Of a stretch of 64,000 nt of DNA, positions 9,325 through 18,351 are shown one piece after another. This DNA is from Chitinophaga polysaccharea (GTDB lineage: Bacteria > Bacteroidota > Bacteroidia > Chitinophagales > Chitinophagaceae): positions 372,001-436,000 of the forward strand of contig NZ_CABFVU010000004.1 in the NCBI RefSeq assembly GCF_902150045.1. Direction: 5' to 3'. How positions within the stretch are numbered: the first letter of the stretch is position 1; each line of letters opens with the position of its first letter. The notes beneath the pieces were generated by a model, which was given only the letters and a program-made list of their open reading frames with translations, was not told where the DNA came from and did no database searches. The position numbers were made by a program, and so were the translations under genes.

Positions 9325-10240
9325 ATCAAATACAAATGCTTACATCGCGCTTGCCATTGTAAGTATTTTCTGGGGAACCACTTACCTGGCATCCAGTGTG
9401 GGCGTAAGGCACATGCATGGGGTAATGCTGGCAGGCATAAGACAAGCAACAGCCGGATTCCTGATCACCGGCTTCTTTTTACTGAAGGGATATAAGTTAC
9501 CGGGAAAAATAGTGTTGTCGAAATTGTTCGTGATCGGTACGTTGATGTTGTGTGGTGGAAATGGTTTGCTCACCTGGGCATTGCGATATATTCCCAGTGG
9601 GCTGGGCGCTATCATTGCGGCTACTATTCCCATCTGGATCACCATTACCAGTTATTTCCTGGTACAGCGCACCCGGCTTAGTTTACAGCTCATCATTGGG
9701 ATGATCCTGGGTTTTGGCGGCGTAGCAGGGATCTTTTATAATTATTTGTCCAGTCTCATGAACCCCGATTTCCAGTTCGGGATCATCATTGGTTTTATCT
9801 CCTGTATATTCTGGGCACTGGGTTCTGTATTAACCGCGAAGTGGTCGCTCGGTGTGAATTACCTGTATGGAGCGGGGTTCCAGATGTTTTTCAGCGGTAT
9901 TATCATGTTGCTGGTGGCTACCTTATTCCTGGGGCAGCATGTGGAAATACAAAGCTTCACTACGGAGTTATGGGAAAGTTTACTGTACCTGGTATTGGTA
10001 GGGTCGGTGTTTTCCTATTCTGCTTATGTGTTTGCATTGAATAACCTGCCGCCGGCACAGGTATCCATTTATGCGTATATCAATCCTGTGGTGGCTGTAT
10101 TGCTTGGATGGCTGATCCTGCATGAAAGTCTCACCTGGTTAACAGGTATCTGTTCGCTGGTCACTATCGGCGGCGTGTACCTGGTGAACAGCGCTGTTAA
10201 TAAAAGTAAAAAAAGTCTTGCAGCAACTGCAGAATTGTAA
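9317..10240 (+). CDS. EamA/DMT-family transporter
   Basis: A 307-residue protein with ten predicted membrane segments in two EamA repeats; the opening AIVSIFWGTTYLASSVGVR is typical of the family. The ATG lies inside the last codons of the decarboxylase gene, so translational coupling is likely. EamA members usually export amino acids or metabolites across the inner membrane. The product of the adjacent decarboxylase is a candidate cargo. A hairpin terminator follows at 10275-10310, closing the two-gene unit. Confidence 0.9.
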   Translation: MRKSNTNAYIALAIVSIFWGTTYLASSVGVRHMHGVMLAGIRQATAGFLITGFFLLKGYKLPGKIVLSKLFVIGTLMLCGGNGLLTWALRYIPSGLGAIIAATIPIWITITSYFLVQRTRLSLQLIIGMILGFGGVAGIFYNYLSSLMNPDFQFGIIIGFISCIFWALGSVLTAKWSLGVNYLYGAGFQMFFSGIIMLLVATLFLGQHVEIQSFTTELWESLLYLVLVGSVFSYSAYVFALNNLPPAQVSIYAYINPVVAVLLGWLILHESLTWLTGICSLVTIGGVYLVNSAVNKSKKSLAATAEL

Positions 10241-10274
10241 TAGCTATAATTTTTTAAGGTAGAAGTTTATAGAC

Positions 10275-10310
10275 AGATGCTCACCCCGGTGTTTACCGGA
10301 AGGAGCATCT
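10275..10310 (+). terminator. Rho-independent terminator after the decarboxylase/EamA unit
   Basis: Stem AGATGCTC (10275-10282) pairs with GAGCATCT (10303-10310), with an inner CCGGT/ACCGG stem, followed directly by TTTCTTTT. Confidence 0.8.
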
Positions 10311-10366
10311 TTTCTTTTATAAGGGAAATGAATTAAATTGAGATAGATTACTAAACCAGTTATTTT

Positions 10367-10807
10367 ATGGATGTTATTCAGGCAACGGAGTTACATACGA
10401 ATGAAGTGGCGGTATTGTTTGATGCCTACCGCAGTTATTACGACCAGGCGCCTGATTTCAAAGGAGCGCTGGAATTTATTTCAGAAAGGATTGCGCAAAA
10501 AGACAGTGTAATATTTGTGGTGTTGCTGGACGCTGAAATTATTGGTTTCACCCAACTGTATCCCATCTTTACTTCGCTTGGCATGAAACGTGGCTGGCTG
10601 CTGAACGACCTGTATGTATTGGAAGAGCACCGCGGCAGGGGCGCCGGCAAAGCCTTGCTGGATAAAGCCACAGCGTATGGTAAATCCACCAATGCAGCCT
10701 GGCTCATGTTACAAACCTACATTGCCAACACCGGTGCACAAAAACTTTACGAAAAAGAAGGGTTCAAAAAAGATACGAACTCCTACTATTATTATAAAGC
10801 ACTTTAA
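10367..10807 (+). CDS. GNAT-family N-acetyltransferase
   Basis: A 146-residue GCN5-related acetyltransferase. The acetyl-CoA pyrophosphate-binding motif (R/Q-x-x-G-x-G/A) is visible as RGRGAGKALLDKA near residues 88-100, and the end LYEKEGFKKDTNSYYYYKAL is the usual C-terminal strand. Substrate unknown. The stop codon is followed within five bases by the first copy of a long repeat unit. Confidence 0.9.
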   Translation: MDVIQATELHTNEVAVLFDAYRSYYDQAPDFKGALEFISERIAQKDSVIFVVLLDAEIIGFTQLYPIFTSLGMKRGWLLNDLYVLEEHRGRGAGKALLDKATAYGKSTNAAWLMLQTYIANTGAQKLYEKEGFKKDTNSYYYYKAL

Positions 10808-10811
10808 AAAC

Positions 10812-11089
10812 GCGGAATTTGTCTTGGAACACTGATTACGCTGATTATGATGATTTGTTTGATTTTATTTTTTTGTTTTTATTTGATACAACGTACTTAA
10901 AAAAGCGGATCGCCTTCCCGGAATTTGTCTTGGAACGCTGATCACGCTGATTATGATTTGTTGGATGGCTTGGAAAAATGTAGATAATTTATTTATATCT
11001 CTCCCTATATAAAATCAAAAACATATCCATCAAACAAATCATCATAATCAGCGTGATCAGTGTTCCAGGACAATCGCCGAAGGCGATCC
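10812..11089. repeat. Three-copy inverted/direct repeat cluster (TTGGAACACTGAT family)
   Basis: Copy A (10812-10866) and copy B (10905-10968) lie in direct orientation and copy C (11027-11089) in reverse. Each contains a version of TTGTCTTGGAACRCTGATYA then CGCTGATTATGAT. B and C also share GGATCGCCTTC outside that core, so B and C can fold into a long hairpin. A TATATCTCTCCCTATATA segment lies inside copy C, like the inner stem at 18419-18460. The cluster begins just after the GNAT stop and ends 12 bp before the NUDIX start. I do not know a family name for this repeat. Confidence 0.85.
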
Positions 11090-11101
11090 CCTCCACAAAG
11101 C

Positions 11102-11668
11102 ATGGACACAACAAAGAACCCCTGGACCATTCACTCCCGGGACCTCAGATATGATAACAACTGGATCAGTGTATGGCATCATGAAGGATTAAACCCTGCC
11201 GGCAGCGCTGGCATATACGGCGTGGTACATTTCAAGAATCTTGCAGTAGGCGTGGTGGCGCTGGATGATGACATGAATATTTATCTCGTAGGGCAGTACC
11301 GTTTCCCTTTAAAGCGTTTTTCCTGGGAAATTCCTGAAGGAGGTGCGCCACTGGGGCTGGAAACCGCGCTGGACACAGCGAAAAGGGAATTACTGGAAGA
11401 AACCGGCCTGGTAGCATCTCAATGGGAGGAAATTACGCGCATAGCGCTCTCTAATTCCGTTTCCGATGAAGAGGGTGTAGTGTTCCTGGCCCGTGGACTG
11501 GAACAGCGGGTGGCCGAACCGGAAGAAACAGAGCAGCTGATCGTTAAAAAAGTACCTTTTGAAGAAGCCTACCGGATGGTGAACAACTTTGAGATCACTG
11601 ATTCCTTATCGGTAGCGGCCATACAAAAAGTAAAGCTAATGGGCTATGAAGGCTTATTAAACAAATAA
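11102..11668 (+). CDS. NUDIX hydrolase, ADP-ribose pyrophosphatase type
   Basis: A 188-residue protein. The full Nudix box (GX5EX7REUXEEXGU) spans residues 81-103, with Gly81, Glu87, Arg-Glu at 95-96 and Glu99-Glu100. The surrounding sequence resembles ADP-ribose/nucleoside diphosphate sugar pyrophosphatases. I start at ATG 11102 because the 14 codons available upstream are part of repeat copy C. It ends 20 bp before rlmB, but that gene has its own promoter motif. Confidence 0.9.
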   Translation: MDTTKNPWTIHSRDLRYDNNWISVWHHEGLNPAGSAGIYGVVHFKNLAVGVVALDDDMNIYLVGQYRFPLKRFSWEIPEGGAPLGLETALDTAKRELLEETGLVASQWEEITRIALSNSVSDEEGVVFLARGLEQRVAEPEETEQLIVKKVPFEEAYRMVNNFEITDSLSVAAIQKVKLMGYEGLLNK

Positions 11669-11674
11669 ACCCGT

Positions 11675-11682
11675 TACCTTTG
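11675..11682 (+). promoter_or_regulatory. Bacteroidota -7 promoter element of rlmB
   Basis: TACCTTTG is a perfect TAnnTTTG box. It ends six bases before the ATG at 11689, implying a very short or absent 5' leader. It favours ATG 11689 over the TTG at 11680, which lies inside the box. Confidence 0.55.
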
Positions 11683-11688
11683 CAGCAA

Positions 11689-12510
11689 ATGGAAAGGAAA
11701 TTTAACGCTTTCAAAGGTGAAAGAAAAGAGGGGCAGCGAGGTCCCAAAAAATATGCAACGCAGCGGCCAAAGCAATCTACCATGATTATTGGCCGGCAGC
11801 CGTTATTGGAAGCCCTGAACACCGGGAAGCCTATTGAGCGCATCTTTATGCTGCGTACCGCTACCGGCGACATTATCCCGCAAATAAGGGAATTGGCCCA
11901 AACCCAGAACATTCCCATTAACTATGTGCCGGTGGAAAAGCTCAACGGGCTTACCCAGGCCAATCACCAGGGAGTGGTAGCCATTGCCGGCAACGTTACT
12001 TACCTGGACCTGCAGGATGTGATCTCCCATGTAACAGAAAAAGGGGAAATACCGCTGTTCCTTATACTGGATGGTATCACCGATGTACGTAATATAGGCG
12101 CCATTGCCCGCAGCGCCGTATGCTGCGGCGCCCAGGCTATCATTATTCCTGATAAAGGCATTGCCGCACTGAATGAAGAAGCCGTGAAATCATCCGCAGG
12201 TGCACTGGAGCGTATCGCGGTGTGCCGGGTGAACAGCCTGAACAAAGCGATTGATACCCTGCATCTCAATGGTATCAAGGTAATGGCCAGTGAAATGGAA
12301 ACGGAAATAAAGCTGTACGACTGCGACCTGAAAGAACCGGTAGCAGTGATCATGGGTTCGGAAGATAAAGGCGTATACCCTGCGCTGATCAAGGCTTCCG
12401 ATGTGCTGTTCCGCATTCCCATGGCCGGCAATTTTGAATCTTTCAATGTGTCTGTGGCCGCCGGTATCATTTTATATGAAGCGCTGAAACAAAGAACGGT
12501 AAATATTTAG
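11689..12510 (+). CDS. rlmB: 23S rRNA (guanosine-2'-O)-methyltransferase, TrmH/SpoU family
   Basis: A 273-residue SPOUT methyltransferase with the N-terminal substrate-binding domain (residues about 30-105, starting IIGRQPLLEAL) and the C-terminal knotted domain. The three SpoU motifs are visible: DVRNIGAIARSA, IMGSEDKGV and IPMAGNFESFNVSVA. The family normally has SLNVS in motif 3; here it is SFNVS. By family it methylates the ribose of a guanosine in 23S rRNA (G2251 in E. coli). The first 30 residues are basic and probably disordered. Confidence 0.88.
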   Translation: MERKFNAFKGERKEGQRGPKKYATQRPKQSTMIIGRQPLLEALNTGKPIERIFMLRTATGDIIPQIRELAQTQNIPINYVPVEKLNGLTQANHQGVVAIAGNVTYLDLQDVISHVTEKGEIPLFLILDGITDVRNIGAIARSAVCCGAQAIIIPDKGIAALNEEAVKSSAGALERIAVCRVNSLNKAIDTLHLNGIKVMASEMETEIKLYDCDLKEPVAVIMGSEDKGVYPALIKASDVLFRIPMAGNFESFNVSVAAGIILYEALKQRTVNI

Positions 12511-12517
12511 CGGACCC

Positions 12518-12529
12518 GCGGGCGCCCGC
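12518..12529. repeat. GC-rich 12-bp palindrome
   Basis: GCGGGCGCCCGC is a perfect palindrome 8 bp after the rlmB stop in an otherwise AT-rich gap. No T-run follows; a restriction or regulatory site cannot be told apart from chance. Confidence 0.3.
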
Positions 12530-12546
12530 CACGAAAATAGTTTACT

Positions 12547-13398
12547 ATGCTAAAATTAGTTGAATGCCCACGCGATGCCATGCAGGGCTGGCACAGGATG
12601 ATCAGTACGGATGAAAAAGTGCAATACCTGAATGCCCTGTTAAAGGTTGGTTTTGATACGATCGATTTCGGTAGTTTTGTATCTCCCAAAGCCATTCCAC
12701 AGATGGCAGATACAAAAGACGTTATTCCCCGGCTGCAGCTGCCGGGCTCCGGAAGCAAGCTGCTGGCCATTGTGGCTAACCTGCGGGGAGCAGAAGAAGC
12801 AGTGGTGTTCGATGAAATTAATTACCTGGGCTTTCCTTTCTCCATATCGGAAACTTTCCAGCTGAGAAATACCAATAAAACCATCGCGGAATCACTGGAA
12901 CAGGTACATTCCATGCAGGAACTGTGCATTAAGAACAGGAAAGAACTGGTGATTTATATTTCCATGGGATTTGGTAATCCTTATGGCGACCCGTACAGCC
13001 CGGAAATTGTGCTGCAATGGGTAGCTGAAATGGTGAAGATGGAAATAGGCGTTATCTCCCTCGCTGATACAGTAGGCGTGGCAGATCCGGCTACTATCAG
13101 CAGCCTGTTCAAACACCTCATCCCCGCTTATCCTGATGTGGAGTTCGGCGCACATTTCCACGCAGCCCCCAATAAGTGGGAAGAGAAGGTACTGGCCGCT
13201 TATGAACAGGGCTGCAAACGGTTCGACAGCGCCATTAAAGGCATAGGTGGATGCCCCATGGCCAAAGATGAACTGGTGGGAAACCTGGCCACCGAAAACC
13301 TGATAGCCTTCTGCCACCAGCGAAAAGAACCGCTTACACTGGATATGACCGCATTAAGAGGCGCACAGCGACTGGCAGATGCTGTTTTTAAAGATTAA
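12547..13398 (+). CDS. Hydroxymethylglutaryl-CoA lyase-like HMGL protein
   Basis: A 283-residue TIM-barrel protein of the HMGL-like family. It opens LVECPRDAMQG, where catalytic Arg-Asp are expected, has the metal-binding HFH motif (GAHFHAAPNKW) and the active-site loop GIGGCPMAKDELVGN with its Cys. By family it splits HMG-CoA into acetoacetate and acetyl-CoA in leucine breakdown. No other leucine-degradation gene is adjacent, so the substrate remains an inference. It is 9 bp upstream of a GSCFA gene and probably co-transcribed with it. Confidence 0.87.
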   Translation: MLKLVECPRDAMQGWHRMISTDEKVQYLNALLKVGFDTIDFGSFVSPKAIPQMADTKDVIPRLQLPGSGSKLLAIVANLRGAEEAVVFDEINYLGFPFSISETFQLRNTNKTIAESLEQVHSMQELCIKNRKELVIYISMGFGNPYGDPYSPEIVLQWVAEMVKMEIGVISLADTVGVADPATISSLFKHLIPAYPDVEFGAHFHAAPNKWEEKVLAAYEQGCKRFDSAIKGIGGCPMAKDELVGNLATENLIAFCHQRKEPLTLDMTALRGAQRLADAVFKD

Positions 13399-13407
13399 CT
13401 GTATTAC

Positions 13408-14379
13408 ATGCAATTTCATTTAAGCTTTCCCGTAACGCCGTTGCCGGCTCCTATCCGGTATGATCATGAGCTGTTGCTAATGGGCTCCTGCTTTGCGGAA
13501 GAAATAGGTGGAAAGCTGCAGGAACACCGGTTTAATACCCTGGTGAACCCGCACGGTATTTTATATAACCCGCTCAGCATCACACAGGCCCTCACCACTT
13601 ATCTGGACGGGAAAGTATATACGCGTGAAGACCTGTTCATGCACAATGACCTCTGGAACAGCTGGGATCATCACAGCCGTTTCTCCGCTCTTACGCCGGA
13701 AGCCACGCTGGAAAACATTCACCGGGCGCAGGCCGCCGCTACAAAGGCTATTGAAAGCGCCGACTGGCTCATTATTACGCTGGGATCTGCCCATGCCTAC
13801 ATCTTAAAGGAAAATAACCGCCTGGTGGGTAACTGCCATAAGGTGCCTGCCGGCAACTTCTACAAACGCATGCTCACAGTAGATGAAGTTGTTACCGCGC
13901 TGGATAATGTAATGCATCGCCTGTTTTTCCGTAACCGGAAAATTAATATACTCTTCACCGTTAGTCCCGTGCGCTATATCCGCGATGGAGTAGTGGAAAA
14001 TAACCTCAGTAAAGCCATTTTATTGCAGGCAGTTCATCACCTGGTAAATAAGTTCAACAGGCTGTTTTATTTCCCGGCATATGAGCTGGTGATAGATGAT
14101 TTGCGGGATTACCGTTTTTATAAGGAAGACATGGTGCATCCCAATGAACTGGCGGTTAACTATGTATGGGAACAGGTAATAAAGGCCGCAATAGGCGCGG
14201 CCAGCCAGGAACTGCTGCATAGCATCGCTGAAATAAACCGGGCCGCCAACCACCGGCCCTTTAACCCCGAAAGCCCGCAACACCGGCAGTTTTTAAATCA
14301 CTATGCTGCAAAGGTGCAGCAACTGATGACGGCGCATCCGCAGCTGCAGTTGGATGACCTGCTGCAACGTTTTCAATAA
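13408..14379 (+). CDS. GSCFA domain-containing protein
   Basis: A 323-residue protein that has the family's naming motif as MGSCFAEEIGGKL near residue 30, followed by NPHGILYNP. GSCFA proteins are a Bacteroidota-rich group related to SGNH hydrolases; a catalytic His may be in EDMVHPNELA. Biochemical function is unknown. The protein has no signal peptide. It follows the HMG-CoA lyase-like gene by 9 bp and ends at a bidirectional hairpin. Confidence 0.9.
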   Translation: MQFHLSFPVTPLPAPIRYDHELLLMGSCFAEEIGGKLQEHRFNTLVNPHGILYNPLSITQALTTYLDGKVYTREDLFMHNDLWNSWDHHSRFSALTPEATLENIHRAQAAATKAIESADWLIITLGSAHAYILKENNRLVGNCHKVPAGNFYKRMLTVDEVVTALDNVMHRLFFRNRKINILFTVSPVRYIRDGVVENNLSKAILLQAVHHLVNKFNRLFYFPAYELVIDDLRDYRFYKEDMVHPNELAVNYVWEQVIKAAIGAASQELLHSIAEINRAANHRPFNPESPQHRQFLNHYAAKVQQLMTAHPQLQLDDLLQRFQ

Positions 14380-14390
14380 CCAGGCAAATT

Positions 14391-14437
14391 AAAAAGGTAC
14401 ATAAAACCGCGTTTACAACGGCTTCATGTACCTTTTT
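14391..14437. terminator. Bidirectional terminator between convergent genes
   Basis: AAAAAGGTACAT (14391-14402) pairs perfectly with ATGTACCTTTTT (14426-14437). The A-run on one side and T-run on the other allow termination of both the GSCFA gene and the opposing MFS gene. Confidence 0.85.
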
Positions 14438-14457
14438 TTAGCCAGTCTCCATCGCAT

Positions 14458-15918
14458 TTACAACGGGATACCTCTTTTATCTTTCAGATAAATAATACCA
14501 ACTACAAAACAGATCAATGCAATACCGATCGGGTAAATGAGCCCAGCCAGGTGGTTACCGGTATTGGTAACCAGGATGGTGGAAATAGTGGGCAGCAACC
14601 CGCCGAATACGCCGTTACCAATATGATAGGGCAGCGACATAGACGTATACCGGATGCGGGTAGGAAATAACTCTACCAGGAAAGCCGCGATAGGTGCATA
14701 CACCATGGTTACAAACAATACCTGGATAAATATCAGGATCACCAGCCAGGCAACATTTGTGCGGCTTACGGTTAATTCTTTCTTATCCGCTGCCTCCCTC
14801 AGGATGCTGCCATCGGTGTAGCTGTGCACCCGGAAGGATTTGAGCACCAGTTCGCCCGATTCACTCCGGGTAGAATTGCTTTCTATTCTGAAAAGATCGG
14901 TCTGTTCCTGTTTCAGCTTTACATTACCGATGTTGTCCATGGCCTTATAGATGGGGTAGTAGGCAAGTGCCGCCAGCAGCATGCCGGTGAGCATGATCTT
15001 TTTACGGCCTATACGGTCGGACAGTGAGCCAAAATAAATAAAGAATGGAGTGCCCAGCAGCAGTGCAATGGCTATGATGATATTAGACTGCACAAATTCT
15101 ATGTTCATGGTTTTCTGGAGAAAGGAGAGCGCGTAGAACTGCCCCGTATACCATACCACGCCCTGGCCCATGGCGGCGCCAAACAGCGCAATCAATACCA
15201 GTTTCAGGTTTTCCTTATTGGCAAAGCTTTCTTTGATAGGGTTGGCGGATGTTTTGCCCTCTTTCTTCATTTGTGCGAACAGCGGGGATTCGTGCAGCCG
15301 TATCCGTATGTAATAAGACATAATTACCAGCAACACCGACAGGAGGAAGGGGATACGCCAGCCATAGTTGTTGAAATCGTCCGGCGACATGAGCATGCGT
15401 GTCACCAGGATCACTCCCAGCGATACAAACAGCCCCAGTGTGGCCGTGGTTTGAATAAAGCTGGTGTAGTAACCACGGCGGTTGTCCGGCGAATGTTCCG
15501 CTACATAGGTAGCGGCACCGCCATATTCACCACCAAGGGCCAGGCCCTGTGCCAGGCGGAGAATCAATACCAGTATAGGCGCCAGTATGCCAATGGTATG
15601 ATAGCTGGGAATAAGACCGATGGCAAAGGTAGATCCGCCCATGATCAGCAACGTAAGGAGGAAGGTATATTTACGTCCTACCATATCGCCGATGCGGCCA
15701 AATACAATGGCCCCGAAAGGGCGCACAATAAAGCCAACAGCAAAGGTGGCCAGCGTGGCAATGTAGGCCAGCTGCGGATTACTGGGAGGGAAGAACTTTT
15801 CAGCAATGATGGCCGATAAGCTGCCAAAGATGTAAAAGTCGTACCATTCAATGAGCGTACCAGCCGACGAAGCCATTATAACCTGCCAGATGTTTTGCGT
15901 AGAGAGCGAGTTTTTCAT
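14458..15918 (-). CDS. MFS transporter, metabolite:H+ symporter (MHS) group
   Basis: A 486-residue, 12-helix inner-membrane transporter. MHS features are visible: GTLIEWYDFYIFG at the N-terminus, GRIGDMVGRK in loop 2-3, and a repeat GSLSDRIGRKK after helix 8. Relatives carry proline/betaine, citrate, shikimate or dicarboxylates; the substrate is not predictable here. About 60 hydrophilic residues after the fifth third of the protein (around residues 330-390) form an unusually long loop before the last helices, a feature I would expect to face the periplasm. It is monocistronic and convergent with the GSCFA gene. Confidence 0.9.
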   Translation of the reverse strand: MKNSLSTQNIWQVIMASSAGTLIEWYDFYIFGSLSAIIAEKFFPPSNPQLAYIATLATFAVGFIVRPFGAIVFGRIGDMVGRKYTFLLTLLIMGGSTFAIGLIPSYHTIGILAPILVLILRLAQGLALGGEYGGAATYVAEHSPDNRRGYYTSFIQTTATLGLFVSLGVILVTRMLMSPDDFNNYGWRIPFLLSVLLVIMSYYIRIRLHESPLFAQMKKEGKTSANPIKESFANKENLKLVLIALFGAAMGQGVVWYTGQFYALSFLQKTMNIEFVQSNIIIAIALLLGTPFFIYFGSLSDRIGRKKIMLTGMLLAALAYYPIYKAMDNIGNVKLKQEQTDLFRIESNSTRSESGELVLKSFRVHSYTDGSILREAADKKELTVSRTNVAWLVILIFIQVLFVTMVYAPIAAFLVELFPTRIRYTSMSLPYHIGNGVFGGLLPTISTILVTNTGNHLAGLIYPIGIALICFVVGIIYLKDKRGIPL

Positions 15919-16079
15919 ACGTGTTAATTGTAAACGCTTACTTTTGTTAGTTAGCTTTTTGCGGGGAATAAGATAACGAATATTTACTATGGGAACAAAT
16001 GTCCAACTAAAAATCTCTTGTGCTTAACATTCCCGAATGTTTATAAAACCTTATCTTTAATAAGGGCCAATTATTCAAA

Positions 16080-18350
16080 ATGAAGCAGGGATCAACAGCG
16101 CACATCAGGCGGGGTACCAGTTTATTGTTGTTAGTTTTTGTGTTGTGTTACTATACCGTGAAGGCTCAGCAAACGATCAGCAACAAACCTAAGATAGGAT
16201 TAACGCTCAGCGGCGGCGGGGCCAGGGGCCTTGCGCACATCGGCATCCTGGAAGCGATAGACAGCGCCGGTCTGAGGGTGGATATGGTCACCGGTACCAG
16301 CATGGGAAGCATCGTAGGATCTTTATATGCCATGGGGTATTCCGGGAAGAAGATTGAAGAAGCCGCCCGTAAACTGAACTGGAACAGCCTGTTCTCCAAC
16401 CAGCCCGTTCTTACTGATATTTCCTATGAAGAAAAACGGGAGTACAACAAATACATCATCGAAATTCCTTTTGAATATGGTAAGCCCAAGCTGGCTTCCG
16501 GCGTAATTTCCGGCGAAGCGCTGTGGCTGGAGCTGGCAAAACTTTGCTGGCCGGTGAAGGATATCAAGAACTTTGAAGACTTCAATATCCCTTTTAAATG
16601 CATTGCCACCGATGTGGCTACCGGCGATATTGTGACGCTCGACAGCGGGGAAATAGTGACCAGCCTGCGCGCCAGCATGGCTATCCCGTCTATTTTCACC
16701 GCCGTGAAGATCGGCGACCGCAAGCTGGTGGATGGGGGCGTGGTCCGCAACTTCCCGGTGATCACCGCCAAAGAAATGGGCGCCGATATCGTGATAGGCG
16801 CCAATGTAAGCGGCGGCCTGCGTAAAGCCGATCAATTGCTTACCCCTTTTGATATCCTTTACCAGCTGGGCTTTTATAAAGATGCAGACGATTTTACCAA
16901 AGCCATAAAACAGTGTGACATTTATGTGCCGATGAACAGGGAGCTGGAAAACTACTCGGCTGCCAGCTTTGGCAGTGTGGATTCTATTATTGAAGCCGGG
17001 CGCCGGAAAGGGAGGGAGATGTACCCGGTTTTCAAACACCTGGCAGATTCCCTGAATGCACTATATCCTCAACCACCTTTTGTAGCAGACCGCTTGCCAT
17101 TTGCCGCCGACATAGAGCTGAGCAGCGTGCATGTAAACGGCCTGGTTCATTCCGATCAGAAATTCTTTTTACAACGACTGCATCTCAAACCTGGCGGATG
17201 TTATACGTCTGCCCAACTGAGAAACGCCATCCTCAATGTATATGGTACCCGTTTCTATAAACTGATCACTTATAACCTGGTGCCGGAAGGATACGGCAAG
17301 AGCCGGATGGATATACAGGTGGAGGAAAACCCGCTCACCTATGTGAAATTTGCGCTCAATTATAACACGTTCACCGGCGCCAATGCGATCATCAACTTAA
17401 CACAGCGGAATTTCATTGTGCCCAACTCCCGCTCCTTTGTAACAGCGGTGATCAGTGAAAACCCGCGCCTGGAGGCAGAATACTTCAAGTACCTTGGCCG
17501 CAGCCGTAACTTTGGCTTCGGGCTGGGCACCTATTATGAAAATAACGGGCTTACTTTTTATGATAACAATTTCAACGAGCAGCAACCCTATCGCAGCAAG
17601 TATGCCAACATAAATATGGACGTGCAGTATACCTTCTCCCGTAATATGTTTGTAGGTGTGGGAACGCGCTGGGAGTATATTAAATACAAACCGCAGCTGT
17701 CGAACTTCACGGAGGTGCGTGGAAGCACCAACCAGCTGAACTCCTATATTAATTTTGGCATCAATTCCCTCAACCAGAAAATATATCCTACCAGGGGATT
17801 GTTGCTGGACCTGGAAGCCGGGCATATTTATAACCAGCATCCGGGCATAAAGGTCAGTTCGCAGGGTGTAGAGCAGGACTATGACACGCTGGGTGTAAAC
17901 TTCAACGACTATCAACGCCTGGCGCTGAACATGAAATACTATATTCCTATGGGGCGTAAATCGGCCCTGGAACTGGATGGTAACATAGGGTATACTATCA
18001 ACTACAGGGAATCTGTGGTAAATGCGTTTGTAGTAGGGGGTATGACCAACATCACCCGCAACCAGGTACCTTTGGTGGGCATATACGAGGGAGAAGTGAT
18101 TGCGCCGAAAGTAGGCGTGATGCAGATAGCCTGGCAATATGAGTTCATGCGGAATCTTTTCGCCATTCCCCGTATAGGCGGAGCGGTATATGATGGTGTG
18201 ATTTCCGGCGGCGACAAGTACGAATACCTCGCCGGTTATGGCATTGGTGCTGCCTACAGCAGCCGTCTCGGCCCTGTGGAGGCCACCATGATGTACAACG
18301 ACAAGTCAGGCCGGCTGAAGTTCTATGTAAACCTCGGGTTTAACTTTTGA
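16080..18350 (+). CDS. Patatin-like phospholipase fused to BamA/Omp85-type barrel
   Basis: A 756-residue secreted protein. After a signal peptide (residues 1-29) lies a patatin domain with the oxyanion loop GGGARG, nucleophile Ser74 in GTSMG and catalytic Asp218 in DGGVVRN. Residues about 345-420 look like a single POTRA domain, and the rest is a 16-strand-type surface-antigen (D15) barrel ending KFYVNLGFNF. The arrangement matches type Vd (PlpD-like) patatin autotransporters, which place a lipase on or release it from the outer membrane. The gene stands alone, divergent from the MFS gene. Its stop is followed two bases later by the long hairpin. Confidence 0.9.
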   Translation: MKQGSTAHIRRGTSLLLLVFVLCYYTVKAQQTISNKPKIGLTLSGGGARGLAHIGILEAIDSAGLRVDMVTGTSMGSIVGSLYAMGYSGKKIEEAARKLNWNSLFSNQPVLTDISYEEKREYNKYIIEIPFEYGKPKLASGVISGEALWLELAKLCWPVKDIKNFEDFNIPFKCIATDVATGDIVTLDSGEIVTSLRASMAIPSIFTAVKIGDRKLVDGGVVRNFPVITAKEMGADIVIGANVSGGLRKADQLLTPFDILYQLGFYKDADDFTKAIKQCDIYVPMNRELENYSAASFGSVDSIIEAGRRKGREMYPVFKHLADSLNALYPQPPFVADRLPFAADIELSSVHVNGLVHSDQKFFLQRLHLKPGGCYTSAQLRNAILNVYGTRFYKLITYNLVPEGYGKSRMDIQVEENPLTYVKFALNYNTFTGANAIINLTQRNFIVPNSRSFVTAVISENPRLEAEYFKYLGRSRNFGFGLGTYYENNGLTFYDNNFNEQQPYRSKYANINMDVQYTFSRNMFVGVGTRWEYIKYKPQLSNFTEVRGSTNQLNSYINFGINSLNQKIYPTRGLLLDLEAGHIYNQHPGIKVSSQGVEQDYDTLGVNFNDYQRLALNMKYYIPMGRKSALELDGNIGYTINYRESVVNAFVVGGMTNITRNQVPLVGIYEGEVIAPKVGVMQIAWQYEFMRNLFAIPRIGGAVYDGVISGGDKYEYLAGYGIGAAYSSRLGPVEATMMYNDKSGRLKFYVNLGFNF

Positions 18351-18351
18351 T

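Noticed and set aside
10812..11089. CRISPR array
   Set aside because: Only three copies, in mixed orientation, with unequal spacers and no cas genes in the window.
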